This document shows positions 29,151-38,238 of a stretch of 64,000 nt of DNA, piece by piece. The notes under the pieces are model-generated. The model saw only the letters and a program-made list of their open reading frames with translations. It did no database searches and was not told where the DNA came from. This DNA is from Bacteroidota bacterium. GTDB taxonomy: Bacteria; Bacteroidota; Ignavibacteria; UBA10030; SZUA-254. The stretch covers positions 79,420 to 143,419 of the forward strand of contig JAGVIE010000044.1 in the NCBI GenBank assembly GCA_020056225.1, in the 5' to 3' direction. Within the stretch, counting starts at the first letter, position 1. Each line of letters opens with the position of its first letter. The position numbers were made by a program, and so were the translations under genes.

Positions 29151-29374
29151 ATCTGGTATTGAATTGGGAGATTCATCTTACTTTGACTTTTGATTTGACA
29201 ATTTTTAAATTATTCTAACTTATTTTTGACTTTATGATCGGAAGTAAACGTTGATGAAAAACATTTCAATTAGATGAATATGAGTTTGATGATTTATGTT
29301 ACTATGAAAAAGAATAACAACGATATTCGTTTTTACAACTATTGTGCAGTAATTACGCAATGCGGATATAAATA
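29151..29374. other. AT-rich gap before the KAP cassette
   Basis: No gene or hairpin seen. A run of TTGACT and TTGACA hexamers around 29183-29200 could supply promoter elements for the KAP gene, but no well-spaced -10 can be chosen. Confidence 0.4.
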
Positions 29375-29406
29375 GATAGCTGTTGTTGCTGTCAAAGGAT
29401 TAGAAG

Positions 29407-31638
29407 ATGACAAATGTTCACGAAGAACAAGGGAAAGTAGAATCGGCTAATACGTTTGTTTCAGATGGAGCCATAACCAATCCAAGCCTCGATAGGTTTA
29501 GACGATGGCCCTTTGCTTTAAGGATCGCTCAAACTATAGCTACACGTGAAGACCCAAATTGTATCGTCATCGGAATATATGGCGCTTGGGGAGAAGGAAA
29601 GACCACAGTTCTTAACTTCATTCAGCACGAATTGAAGCAATACCCAAACATCATACCTGTTAAGTTTAATCCTTGGCGATTCGGCGACGAAGCAACCTTA
29701 CTGAAGAGTTTCTTCAAGACGCTGGCAGATGCACTTAAGAAATCACTATCGACAAGCGTGGAAAAGATCGGCGAATGGCTTCAGGAGTACGGGGCTATTC
29801 TATCACCGATATCACTCACGCTTAGTGGAGTTGTAAGTATTTCACCCGGTGAGGGAACAAAAGAGTTTGGCAAGTCCCTCTCCGCTGTTGAGCTTGACAC
29901 TCTCAAAGAGAGGATCGAGAAATACCTGAAGGATGCGAAGGTACGCGTTGTGATCCTGATGGATGATATTGACAGACTCGACAAAGTCGAGATTAACAAC
30001 GTTTTCAAACTCATCAAGCTCACTGCCGATTTCTCGTACACTGCTTACGTTCTTGCTTTCGACAACAGAATGGCGGCGGCGGCCCTGAGAGAGAAGTACG
30101 TTTCGGCTGACACTGACGCGGGTGAGAGTTTTCTCGACAAAATCATTCAGGTTCCGCTTCACCTTCCGAAGGCTGACACGATTGCGCTCCGAAAGCTCTG
30201 TTTTGAAGGTGTAGAACAAGCCATTCACACAGCGCAAATCGATGTGACACAAGATCAGGCCAATGAGTTTGTCCGCCATTTCATTTCTGGCTTGGAGATT
30301 CGTCTACAGACTCCACGAAGTGCAAAGAGGTATTCGAACGCTCTGCTATTTGCGTTGCCAATTCTAAAAGGTGAAGTGAATTCGATTGACTTGATGCTCA
30401 TCGAAGGTATCAGAGTTTTCTATCCGAGACTCTACACCTTCATACGAGCCAATAGCAATCTCTTCCTGCAATCATCATCCAAATACTCTGGACCCTTCGG
30501 TGAAGATGATAAGAAGAAACAGGCATTACTTTCCAGCGCATTTGAAGGCCTCACAAGTGACGAAGCCCAAGCAGCAACTTCACTTCTCAAGGAGCTTTTC
30601 CCTTGCTTCGGAAAAATGGGGTACGGTTCGAATTGGGAAGAGACATGGGCAAAGGGAAAACGCATTGCTTCAGAGTTCTATTTTGGTCGATACTTCTCCT
30701 ATGCTATCCCTGAAGGTGATGTGTCCGATGTAGCTATCGAGGATTTCATCTCGAATTTGTCCAAACTCAGTGTTGAAGAAATTGTCGTCTCATTGAATGA
30801 GATCGTGACTCCACGTAATGCGGATAATCTCGTGCTGAAACTAAGAGATTGAGAAAGCAATCTGCCTTCCGAGAATGCCCAAAAATTAGGTCTAGCCATT
30901 TCTCATTCTGGTGGTCTGTTCCCAAAACCTGAGACACTGTTGTCACACAGTACAGCATTCTCGCAGGCGGCCATTTTAGTTGCAAGACTCTCACACAACA
31001 TCTCGATTCGTGAAGAGAGGATCGAATATGCTGAAAAAGTAATCGTTGAGGGCAATCCCCTTTTCTTCTCAGTAGATGCATGGCGCTGGTTCAGATCAGA
31101 CAAAGATACACCAGAAACTGAACGTAAACTTACCGATGCTCAAGAGAACATACTAAGTCATACGTTGGCAGAAAGAATCAAGGTGACTGCTAAAGAAGGG
31201 CCTATGTATATTAGTTACCCGGAGGATTCACCATCAATGCTTGCCATTTGGGCGAATTGGATATCCCGCGATGAGACAAACCAATACCTTGCTCAATCGT
31301 TCTCACTGGCCCAGCAAAACATTCTTGATTTCCTCAAAACATATCTTTCAACTGCTTGGGGCATGGAATCCGGTCTCCCACACAAGAGTGAACTGAGGAG
31401 AGAACAGTATGATTTAATCGTACGCGTTGTTGATGCCGAAATCGTGTTAAAGCACCTACGGTCGATCTACGGAGATGATATAGATAAAGCTACCTTTGAG
31501 ACTAGCGGCTATGACTCAAGTGACAAAACGACGGCATTCCGTTTTTCTTCCATGCATGCACATGTGAAGTCGGAAAAGGAAACTCAAAGCTCCGAAAAAA
31601 CCGGTACGAGGCATCCGAACGACAGTAACGGTAGCTAA
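29407..31638 (+). pseudogene. KAP family P-loop NTPase interrupted by in-frame TGA
   Basis: One frame encodes a KAP NTPase of 743 residues, broken only by TGA at 30850-30852 (codon 482). The first part has Walker A GAWGEGKTT (59-67) and Walker B VVILMDDIDR (181-190); the second part continues as ESNLPSENAQKLGLAISHSGG without any frameshift. KAP ATPases are membrane- or defence-associated and usually longer than 480 residues, so the two parts belong together. TGG to TGA is the simplest origin. It may be a pseudogene, a readthrough gene or a sequence error. The usual membrane pair between Walker A and B is reduced to one weak segment (129-148). Confidence 0.8.
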
Positions 31639-31712
31639 CACGCCAACAACGATGCTCTGTCTTTTGATAGGGAATAGTCGTCGTTGCTCCATTGTTTTTG
31701 CACACGTTATCT
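31633..31712 (+). repeat. attC recombination site 4
   Basis: AGCTAAC (31633) and GTTATCT (31706) bound an 80-bp imperfect palindrome in which CAACAACGATG (31644) pairs 9/11 with CATTGTTTTTG (31690). It is shorter than sites 1-3 and unrelated in its centre, so it belongs to a different attC lineage. Confidence 0.7.
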
Positions 31713-31730
31713 GAAATAATCACAACCTAA

Positions 31731-31779
31731 TTACATCTTGCTCATCTCACAAAACACACTCGATTCATCTACTTTAGTT
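31731..31779 (-). pseudogene. degraded duplicate of the methyltransferase 3' end
   Basis: Positions 31731-31779 align with 34337-34385, the 3' end of the intact methyltransferase gene on the same strand. Read as codons the copy ends KITKVDESSVFCEMSKM-stop, against KITVVDESSVFCEMRKI-stop for the gene, with several silent third-base changes. It thus derives from a homologous gene of a relative. It starts 19 bp after attC4. Confidence 0.85.
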
Positions 31780-31890
31780 ATCTTTTCTCTAATACAAAAA
31801 TACTCCCAATCTTGTTCTAATTTATTTTACTATATTTTTTAACCGTAACTACTTTCAGTCGTATCATTATAAAAGAATATAATAGAGTCA

Positions 31891-32487
31891 ATGAGGAATT
31901 TAACGAAATCGGAACAACAAAAGCCTGATTTACCGGAGCTTGTCCGTAAAAGTTTAGACGGAGATATCGCGGCATTCGCGTTGCTCATGGACTCGCAAAA
32001 ACAATATGCTTACGCGGTAGCATTCCGGTTATTGCATGACGAAGAAAACTCAAAAGATGTTGTACAGGAAGCGTTTATCCGGGTTTGGAACAATCTTGGA
32101 AAATATCGCAAGGAAATTAAATTCACCACATGGCTCTATAAGATAGTTGTCAATTTGTGCTATGATAAAATAAAAATGAATTCACGGCAGAAAAATATTT
32201 TTGGTTACACAGGAAATTTATTCGGGAATAATGATATCGCCGACAGTCGGGATATCCATTCGGAAGCCGAGAAATCGGATCTTTGCGATCATGTTATTTC
32301 CGAATCAAAGAACCTGCCTCCGAAAGAATATCTTGTTTTTCATCTACGCGATATTCTGGATTTTTCTATCGAGGAAATCGCTGAGATGGTTGGAATGTCG
32401 ATCGGTTCGGTAAAAACAAATCTCTGCTACGCGCGGCGGAGAATCCGTATCGCCGTAAATCGATTGCAGGAAAGTGAGCAATTATGA
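31891..32487 (+). CDS. ECF-type RNA polymerase sigma factor
   Basis: The 198-residue protein has region 2 (about 30-95: LLHDEENSKDVVQEAFIRVWNNLGKYRKEIKFTTWLYKIVVNLCYDKIK) and region 4 (about 140-190: LPPKEYLVFHLRDILDFSIEEIAEMVGMSIGSVKTNLCYARRRIR) without region 3, as in extracytoplasmic-function sigma factors. Its stop overlaps the start of the next gene (ATGA), whose product has an anti-sigma zinc motif. Its target promoters are unknown. Confidence 0.92.
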   Translation: MRNLTKSEQQKPDLPELVRKSLDGDIAAFALLMDSQKQYAYAVAFRLLHDEENSKDVVQEAFIRVWNNLGKYRKEIKFTTWLYKIVVNLCYDKIKMNSRQKNIFGYTGNLFGNNDIADSRDIHSEAEKSDLCDHVISESKNLPPKEYLVFHLRDILDFSIEEIAEMVGMSIGSVKTNLCYARRRIRIAVNRLQESEQL

Positions 32488-33218
32488 ATGAATGCAGAAA
32501 AATAGAATCTCTGATATATCTTTATCGCAAAGGCGAGCTATCGGTTGGTGAAAATAAAAATGTTGTTGAGCATACTAGGAACTGCGCCCGTTGCCTGGAA
32601 ATTATACAACAACTGCATTCAATTGATGCTTCACTTTTACCGGTTCGGGAAATAGTGCCGGATTTGTCCGGTGATGCTTCTCTTGTTAACGAAACGATTA
32701 ATCGCATTGTGAAAACAAATGTTAACACCGTGACAAGCAAAAAGAAATCTTTGAGTTTAGATGTAATATTCGGTTTGCTGAGACCCGCTTTAAGTTTTAT
32801 TGTTTTAGCTGCCACCGTTTTATTTGTAACTCAACAATCGAGTGATGCACGGAAAATATCCGATCTTGAAATACGTTTGCGAACAATGAAAGGAAACATC
32901 GGATCAGATGTTTCTTTTACTAACTCCGATGCGAGAAACATTCTGGGCATAGTAACACCGAAAGTTAAGGAGGATTTTTCATCCTCGTTAAATAACGCCG
33001 GGATTGGCTTGGATCCAATGCGAATGATTGGTTCGGAACTTTTCGAATTATTCAAAAAGAAAAACGGACTTTTTGATTATCTATCTTCACGGTATCCTGA
33101 CCTGTCGAATGTTAATATCGAAGATGGAATCAATGACCGCGAGCGAAAGATTCTGGCTACAGAAGGCAAAGCACTCATGAAAGATCTTGAACAATTGACA
33201 CAAGAAGGAGATAAATAA
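32484..33218 (+). CDS. membrane anti-sigma factor with ZAS-type zinc motif
   Basis: The 244-residue protein starts with Cys4 and then HTRNCARC, the Hx3Cx2C anti-sigma zinc motif, followed by one membrane segment near 97-112 (PALSFIVLAATVLFVT) and a periplasmic domain. It should hold the upstream ECF sigma factor at the membrane until a signal arrives. The gene overlaps the sigma gene by four bases and is followed two bases later by a lipoprotein gene, so the three are one operon. Confidence 0.88.
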   Translation: MNECRKIESLIYLYRKGELSVGENKNVVEHTRNCARCLEIIQQLHSIDASLLPVREIVPDLSGDASLVNETINRIVKTNVNTVTSKKKSLSLDVIFGLLRPALSFIVLAATVLFVTQQSSDARKISDLEIRLRTMKGNIGSDVSFTNSDARNILGIVTPKVKEDFSSSLNNAGIGLDPMRMIGSELFELFKKKNGLFDYLSSRYPDLSNVNIEDGINDRERKILATEGKALMKDLEQLTQEGDK

Positions 33219-33220
33219 TT

Positions 33221-34276
33221 ATGAACTCGATCAATAAAATAGCAATCATATTATTACTGCCATTGCTGATTTTACTAACTGGCTGTCTTGAGGAAAAAGT
33301 GGAAACCATAATAAATAGTGATGGCTCGTGCGTGCGAACAATTTCGATGAAACTTCAATCGAAAACCATCCCGGAGAAAGCATTTCCGCTCGGCTCGGAT
33401 GGCTGGTCGGTTGAATGGAAAGTAAGCGGTGACACCAGCGCACCCTATGAATACATCGCTACTAAATCGTTCCGCACACCTGAAGAGTTCAGCGACGAAT
33501 ATTCATCGTATACTGTCTCCAGAGCTATGCGAATAGATGCTTCAATCGAAAAACGATTTCAGTGGTTTTATACATATATCGATTACAACGAGAAGTATCT
33601 GTTTATAAATCCATACGGGCATGTACCTGTCACAGATTTTCTGACTTCGGAAGAGATTGAACAATTCCAGCGGGGTGAAAACAATGAAGTTTTGAAAAAG
33701 AAAGTCGAAGCATGGATAGAAAAAGATAGGTTTGAAGATATTTATATGATATTTATCGAAAACGCAGAAAGATTGAATGATCCTGCGATTTCAGCTTCTC
33801 TTCTCCGCGAAAATAAAGAACGGTTTTCATATCTAATTTCCAAATACGATTCAATATCGAAAGCTAAAAATAATATTATCGATAAAACACTTTCCGAAGA
33901 TCAGATTATGCTGACTATTTTCACGAACGTTGCAACAGAAATCTTCGGCAAAGCGACAACCGAGAAACTGCGTCCGGCTGTTCTCCAAATCATAAACTCA
34001 GCAGATGCTAAAGAAAAATTGATAAAATTTCCTGACATGTGGGAATATACTACGACCATGACGGGATTGCTGTTGGAATCAAACGGGCATACAATACAAG
34101 GAAACAGCGTTACATGGAAGTTCACCCCCGATCAGGCTAAGGTTGCTCCTTATGTTATGCATGCTTCGTCACGTGTAGTTAATGTTTGGGCTTTTATCGT
34201 TACAGCCGGCTTGTTATTGTTGCTCGTTCTGATATCGTTGGTTTCTTTTGTGCGGCGTAGACGGAAGGCAGTTTAA
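33221..34276 (+). CDS. lipoprotein with C-terminal membrane anchor, sigma operon
   Basis: The 351-residue product has a lipobox (LLILLTGC, Cys22) and near its C-terminus a hydrophobic segment (about 324-344) followed by RRRRK. A lipid-anchored N-terminus with a C-terminal transmembrane helix would tether the middle domain at both ends. No family was recognised; similar proteins with an EEKVETIINSDGS start are seen beside ECF operons, which I note as recollection only. It is a candidate sensor for, or target of, the sigma/anti-sigma pair. Confidence 0.7.
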   Translation: MNSINKIAIILLLPLLILLTGCLEEKVETIINSDGSCVRTISMKLQSKTIPEKAFPLGSDGWSVEWKVSGDTSAPYEYIATKSFRTPEEFSDEYSSYTVSRAMRIDASIEKRFQWFYTYIDYNEKYLFINPYGHVPVTDFLTSEEIEQFQRGENNEVLKKKVEAWIEKDRFEDIYMIFIENAERLNDPAISASLLRENKERFSYLISKYDSISKAKNNIIDKTLSEDQIMLTIFTNVATEIFGKATTEKLRPAVLQIINSADAKEKLIKFPDMWEYTTTMTGLLLESNGHTIQGNSVTWKFTPDQAKVAPYVMHASSRVVNVWAFIVTAGLLLLLVLISLVSFVRRRRKAV

Positions 34277-34295
34277 ATATAGTTTCTCTTAGTTA

Positions 34296-34335
34296 AGAAC
34301 CTCAGGATCTTTTTTGTATAGAATGCTGAGGTTCT
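34296..34335. terminator. bidirectional hairpin terminator
   Basis: AGAACCTCAG (34296-34305) pairs perfectly with CTGAGGTTCT (34326-34335). It lies between the convergent lipoprotein and methyltransferase genes, one base from the latter's stop. The 20-base loop is long and contains TTTTTT. Confidence 0.6.
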
Positions 34336-34336
34336 A

Positions 34337-35011
34337 TTATATCTTTCTCATCTCACAAAACACACTCGACTCATCCACTACTGTAATTTTTACTTCAACA
34401 TTTAATTCTGATGCCAAAGAAAGAAATTGATCAGGACTTACAGTTGTTGCGGTAAATCTATCTTTACACACAATCACGCCGTCGCGCGTTTTCTCATAAT
34501 CTATTTCACCTAACAGTCCCGCCACTGATTGCAATCGAAACCACTCAAGCCGGTGATTCCAGAATTTCTCTGAGTAGCTCGAGAATAAAATTTTACCGCC
34601 CGGCTTGGTTACACGGATGCTTTCTTTTATTAATTCTTTCTGGTCGACGTGGAAAGCGGAGATTCCGTTTTGTATACAAACAACCACATCAAATAGGTTG
34701 TTGCGGAAAGCAAGCCGAATCGCATTCATTTGCAGAAAGTTACAATTTGAAATATCAGAGCACATTTCTTTTCCCATTAATAAACTTGAAAGAGATGTAT
34801 CAATACCAACAATTGTTTTGGCTCTCTCCGCAAGTAAAGGAAAAATGCGTCCGTATCCACAGCCAAGGTCTAAAACCATATCGCCGCTGTGAATATTTTT
34901 CAAGACATGGTTTATCTCAGCTTCAAAGTATTGTTGTACACGCGGCGGTGCGATTTCGTAAACACGCTTCAGCCGCTCCGCAGAAAGTTTATCGCTGTAA
35001 TAGTCGTTCAT
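34337..35011 (-). CDS. class I SAM-dependent methyltransferase
   Basis: The 224-residue protein has the SAM-binding motif MVLDLGCGYGRIFPLLAERAKTIVGIDTS (about 42-71) and a later VTKPGGKILFSSYSE strand, as in ubiE/COQ5-like methyltransferases. The substrate is unknown. It starts one base after the stop of the upstream beta-barrel gene. Its last 16 codons exist as a second, diverged copy at 31731-31779, so this 3' end borders an accessory insertion. Confidence 0.88.
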   Translation of the reverse strand: MNDYYSDKLSAERLKRVYEIAPPRVQQYFEAEINHVLKNIHSGDMVLDLGCGYGRIFPLLAERAKTIVGIDTSLSSLLMGKEMCSDISNCNFLQMNAIRLAFRNNLFDVVVCIQNGISAFHVDQKELIKESIRVTKPGGKILFSSYSEKFWNHRLEWFRLQSVAGLLGEIDYEKTRDGVIVCKDRFTATTVSPDQFLSLASELNVEVKITVVDESSVFCEMRKI

Positions 35012-35659
35012 TTATAATTCAATGAGAAGTAATATCTGAACTGAAGTTTCCTTAATATTCAGTTTGTCGGAAGTATATTCTTTTCCAAAATTGGGACTGT
35101 ATTGAATTTCCAACCCTACCCCGCGAGCAACCACATCAGGCACCATGAAACCACCGCCAATTGTTATACCATAGGCGCCGTCACGAAAATGAGTGTATAT
35201 GCTTGTTTCATTTAGCGCTCTGAGGAAAACATCGAGCCGCGGTCCCGCAATAAAATAGATCTCGCCGAACTGTACATCAATTCTTGGTTTCAATAATATT
35301 GATAGTGAAAGGTAATCAAGTTCATCTGCAAAAGACTTCGGTCCATCGATACCTTCTGGATGCGCCGGTGTACTCTCGATAAGTTTAAAGCCAACACCTT
35401 TCTGTGTATAATCCAGAGACCCGATTACGCTAAGATTCGAAATATCCAATACCTCCACATAAAAGCCAATATTTGCTCCCCATCGATAGTAAGTATTAAT
35501 ATTAATATCAAGACCTGTCGCGTAATCAAAATCCAGTCTTGAAGCAACAGTTCCAATTTTAAGTCCGTATGATCTCACCTGCCCGGAAGAATCTACAATG
35601 AAGATGTATAAGAGCAAGGTCATGAAGATAATACTGAAGAAGATTCTTTGGATTTTCAT
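35012..35659 (-). CDS. outer-membrane beta-barrel protein
   Basis: The 215-residue product has a signal peptide (FFSIIFMTLLLYIFIVDSSG) and alternating strands typical of small porin-like barrels: SYGLKIGTVASRLDFDYA, GANIGFYVEVLD, YGITIGGGFMVPDV, then VGLEIQYSPNFG and a C-terminal strand ending in a hydrophobic residue. No ligand can be named. It probably shares a transcript with the methyltransferase gene. Confidence 0.72.
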   Translation of the reverse strand: MKIQRIFFSIIFMTLLLYIFIVDSSGQVRSYGLKIGTVASRLDFDYATGLDININTYYRWGANIGFYVEVLDISNLSVIGSLDYTQKGVGFKLIESTPAHPEGIDGPKSFADELDYLSLSILLKPRIDVQFGEIYFIAGPRLDVFLRALNETSIYTHFRDGAYGITIGGGFMVPDVVARGVGLEIQYSPNFGKEYTSDKLNIKETSVQILLLIEL

Positions 35660-35703
35660 ATTACACTCCTCTTTGGATTATTTAATTTTATTAACTGACT
35701 ATT

Positions 35704-37218
35704 TTACTTTTCATCTGAAAGAAACTTTTTCAGAACATTATACCACTTCAGATATGTCTCAAGATAGACTTCCCGTTTCTTCAGGTTCGGCTCGATCACC
35801 TTCACCGGCTTCAATCCGATGAACGCTTCATTGAACGAATTATAAATTCCCGCACCTATGCCGGCTCCGCGCGCCGCGCCCTGCGAACCATCTGTATTGA
35901 AAAGAGTTATTTTCATATTCATCGTCGTCGCAAAAGCCTCACAGAATATCGGACTTAGAAACAGGTTTGAATTTCCCGCTCGTACTTCTTTGATCTCCAT
36001 ACCAAGCGCCGGCATAATTTCTATTCCGTGCTTCAATGCGAATACAATTCCCTCCTGTCCTGCCCTGAGTATGTGCGCCTTTGAATGTATATTCAGATCA
36101 AGATTACATATTGCCGCACCAACGGATTTGTTTTCCAGCGTTCTCTCTGCCCCGCTTCCATACGGCAGTACTATAACTCCCTCCGAGCCGGCAGGAATTA
36201 ATTCGGCAAGCCGGTTCATCTGATTATATGTGAGTGTATCACTTCCAAACGTTACAATGTTTTTCTTCAACCAGCTATTAAGCAAACCGGTTCCGTGCAC
36301 ATTCAGAAGAACTCCATATCGAGGATCGTACTTTGTGTGGTTGACATGAGCAAACGTATTCACGCGGGATCGTGGATCGGCAACAGGTTTATCGGTTATG
36401 CCGAATATAACACCCGAAGTACCGGCATTGGCAGAATATTCGCCCGGGCGTAAAACATTGAGAACAAATGCGTTAGTAGGCTGATCCCCCCCACGGTAGG
36501 CTACCTTAATTCCCGGTTTCAATCCCAATTCAGTAGCGGCTTTCGGCGTAAGAACACCATGATCGAAGAAGTTTGGAACAACATCAGGTATGATAGACGG
36601 CTGGATATTATATTGTTTTAAAATCATCTCCGCGATTTTCTCATCGACGAAATCCCACATCATTCCTTCCGAAAGCCCGGACGGTGTGGTAAGAATTTCA
36701 CCGGTCATCATCATGCCGATATACTCGCCGGGAAGCATCATTTTATGAACACGTTTATAGATATCGTATTCGTTTTCCATTACCCATTTGAGTTTGGATG
36801 CGGTGAAATTTCCCGGTGAGTTAAATAATCTGTGCAGACAAGCATCTTCACCAAGTGAATCGAACGCATGCCCGCCGATTTCAACGGCGCGGTTGTCGCA
36901 TCCGAGTATTGAAGGTCGCAGTACTTCAAGATTATTATCTACAAGAACCAATCCGTGCATCTGATATGAAATACCAATAGCACTAACATCATCGAGCTTT
37001 GAACCGGCTTGTTGTTTTAAAAGAGCGGTTGCAAGCTTAACGTTTTCCCACCAGACAGATGGATGCTGTTCAGCCCATCCTTGTTCCGGAGTGAGAATCT
37101 CAAGTTCTTTTTCCGGTGAGGCGGCAGTCGCAATTACATTTCCTGTTTCACTTTCAAGAAGTGTTGCTTTGATAAAAGAACTGCCTATGTCATAGCCAAG
37201 TAAATATCCGCATGTCAA
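35704..37218 (-). CDS. xylB: xylulokinase-like FGGY carbohydrate kinase
   Basis: The 504-residue protein has the actin-like phosphate loop (YLLGYDIGSSFIKATLLE), ISYQMHGLVLVD, the adenosine-side GGDQPTNAFVLNV, and the FGGY C-terminal motif region LSPIFCEAFATTMNMKI. It should phosphorylate D-xylulose (or a similar ketose) to its 5-phosphate, a feeder of the transketolase reactions. No isomerase or sugar transporter is adjacent, so the substrate remains an inference from overall similarity. Confidence 0.88.
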   Translation of the reverse strand: MTCGYLLGYDIGSSFIKATLLESETGNVIATAASPEKELEILTPEQGWAEQHPSVWWENVKLATALLKQQAGSKLDDVSAIGISYQMHGLVLVDNNLEVLRPSILGCDNRAVEIGGHAFDSLGEDACLHRLFNSPGNFTASKLKWVMENEYDIYKRVHKMMLPGEYIGMMMTGEILTTPSGLSEGMMWDFVDEKIAEMILKQYNIQPSIIPDVVPNFFDHGVLTPKAATELGLKPGIKVAYRGGDQPTNAFVLNVLRPGEYSANAGTSGVIFGITDKPVADPRSRVNTFAHVNHTKYDPRYGVLLNVHGTGLLNSWLKKNIVTFGSDTLTYNQMNRLAELIPAGSEGVIVLPYGSGAERTLENKSVGAAICNLDLNIHSKAHILRAGQEGIVFALKHGIEIMPALGMEIKEVRAGNSNLFLSPIFCEAFATTMNMKITLFNTDGSQGAARGAGIGAGIYNSFNEAFIGLKPVKVIEPNLKKREVYLETYLKWYNVLKKFLSDEK

Positions 37219-37276
37219 GATCTAATTGTTCCCTTCCTAATGATTTCCATTTCATGTTATCAGAGTTAATGAATAG

Positions 37277-37392
37277 CCCCGATATTCATGTCGGGGAAAG
37301 AATAAACAAGGCATCTGTTTTAACTGCAGATTTTATCTGGGACTAAAGTCTGGGGTATTTTTATTTCGTATTCCACGACCTGAAGGTCGTGG
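37277..37392. repeat. cluster of three REP-like palindromes
   Basis: Three different palindromes lie in a row in a 197-bp gap: CCCCGATAT/ATGTCGGGG at 37277-37296, GACTAAAGTC near 37341, and CCACGACCT-GA-AGGTCGTGG at 37373-37392. Each resembles a dispersed REP-type repeat. The last could also serve as a terminator for the mocA-like gene that ends 24 bp away. Confidence 0.6.
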
Positions 37393-37415
37393 CTACCCAA
37401 CGTTAATATTTATTC

Positions 37416-38018
37416 TCACAATGTAAGAATATACTTTTCATAATTTTCCGGTGTATCTATGTTGATAAGCACTCCTTCCTCCTCTAAAGCAACTTCATGG
37501 ACTTGCTCAGGATGTTTACGCACAACGCTCCGCGCACCGACATCGAAAGGAGCATTGCGAAGCTCATCAAAAAGTTCTTTATTAAATATAACAGGATGCC
37601 CTCGTTGACCGTTAAATGTTGGAACGATAATTTTCTTTTTCGATGTCCAATACCCTTGCAATAAATCTATCAAAACGGATTGTGTAAGAAGCGGGTGATC
37701 GACCGGGCAAATCATTGCGCCGTTAACTTCTTCCGGCTCAGTTGAATTTAAATCCAACGCATCTATTCCTTTTATGATCGAGGTAAGTTGTCCTTTGCTC
37801 CAATCTTCATTAAAAACAATTTTCCCATCGAACCATGTAAGAGATTTTCGTATCTCTTCCGCCTCTGCGCCAAGCACTATAACGATATCGGTAATTCGAG
37901 CCGAGCGCAGAACCTCAACGATATGTTGGAGGAATGTTTTCTCTCCGATTTTAAGTAGAGATTTAGGACTTCCCATGCGCTGGGAAGAGCCGGCTGCGAG
38001 TATAATTCCGGAGATCAT
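37416..38018 (-). CDS. MocA/MobA-like nucleotidyltransferase
   Basis: The 200-residue protein starts with the nucleotide-binding loop IILAAGSSQRMGSPKSLL and has MICPVDHPLL (the metal-binding PxDxP-like segment) and GQRGHPVIF. It belongs to the MocA/YgfJ group that transfers CMP to molybdopterin for xanthine-dehydrogenase-type enzymes. I start it at 38018 because the extra 16 residues of the longer frame precede the motif's natural N-terminus. It sits downstream of xdhC in the same direction, which fits molybdenum-hydroxylase maturation. Confidence 0.85.
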   Translation of the reverse strand: MISGIILAAGSSQRMGSPKSLLKIGEKTFLQHIVEVLRSARITDIVIVLGAEAEEIRKSLTWFDGKIVFNEDWSKGQLTSIIKGIDALDLNSTEPEEVNGAMICPVDHPLLTQSVLIDLLQGYWTSKKKIIVPTFNGQRGHPVIFNKELFDELRNAPFDVGARSVVRKHPEQVHEVALEEEGVLINIDTPENYEKYILTL

Positions 38019-38238
38019 ATAATTATCGATTCGAGTTGAATAAATAGATGTCCCAGTAAGTGACACAAATTGGGATTTCAGGTTTTTTATTGATTAGAAT
38101 ATAATGTGTTGGGAGGTGAAGTGCAAGCGCGGAACGGATGGAAGATCAAAGATGGATGATTGGAGGTTTTATGTTTCAAGATTCAAGTGATAAGCGCAAT
38201 AGAACATCAGAATTATGGTAATCCAACTATCCTATCGA

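Larger units (their letters stand above)
29375..31712 (+). mobile_element. fourth integron-type gene cassette (KAP NTPase) with attC4
   Basis: The start GATAGCTGTTGTTGCTGTC (29375) is complementary, 14 of 19 bases, to the sequence ending in AGCTAAC at 31639, just as a cassette start complements its own R''. A shorter attC follows. No attC is visible immediately upstream; instead there is the tkt remnant. The boundary is more eroded than those of the three other cassettes. Confidence 0.65.

Noticed and set aside
23796..31712. attC-like palindromes as transposon ends (MITEs)
   Set aside because: Target-site duplications are not seen, and the complementarity of each cassette start with its own end is specific for integron cassettes.
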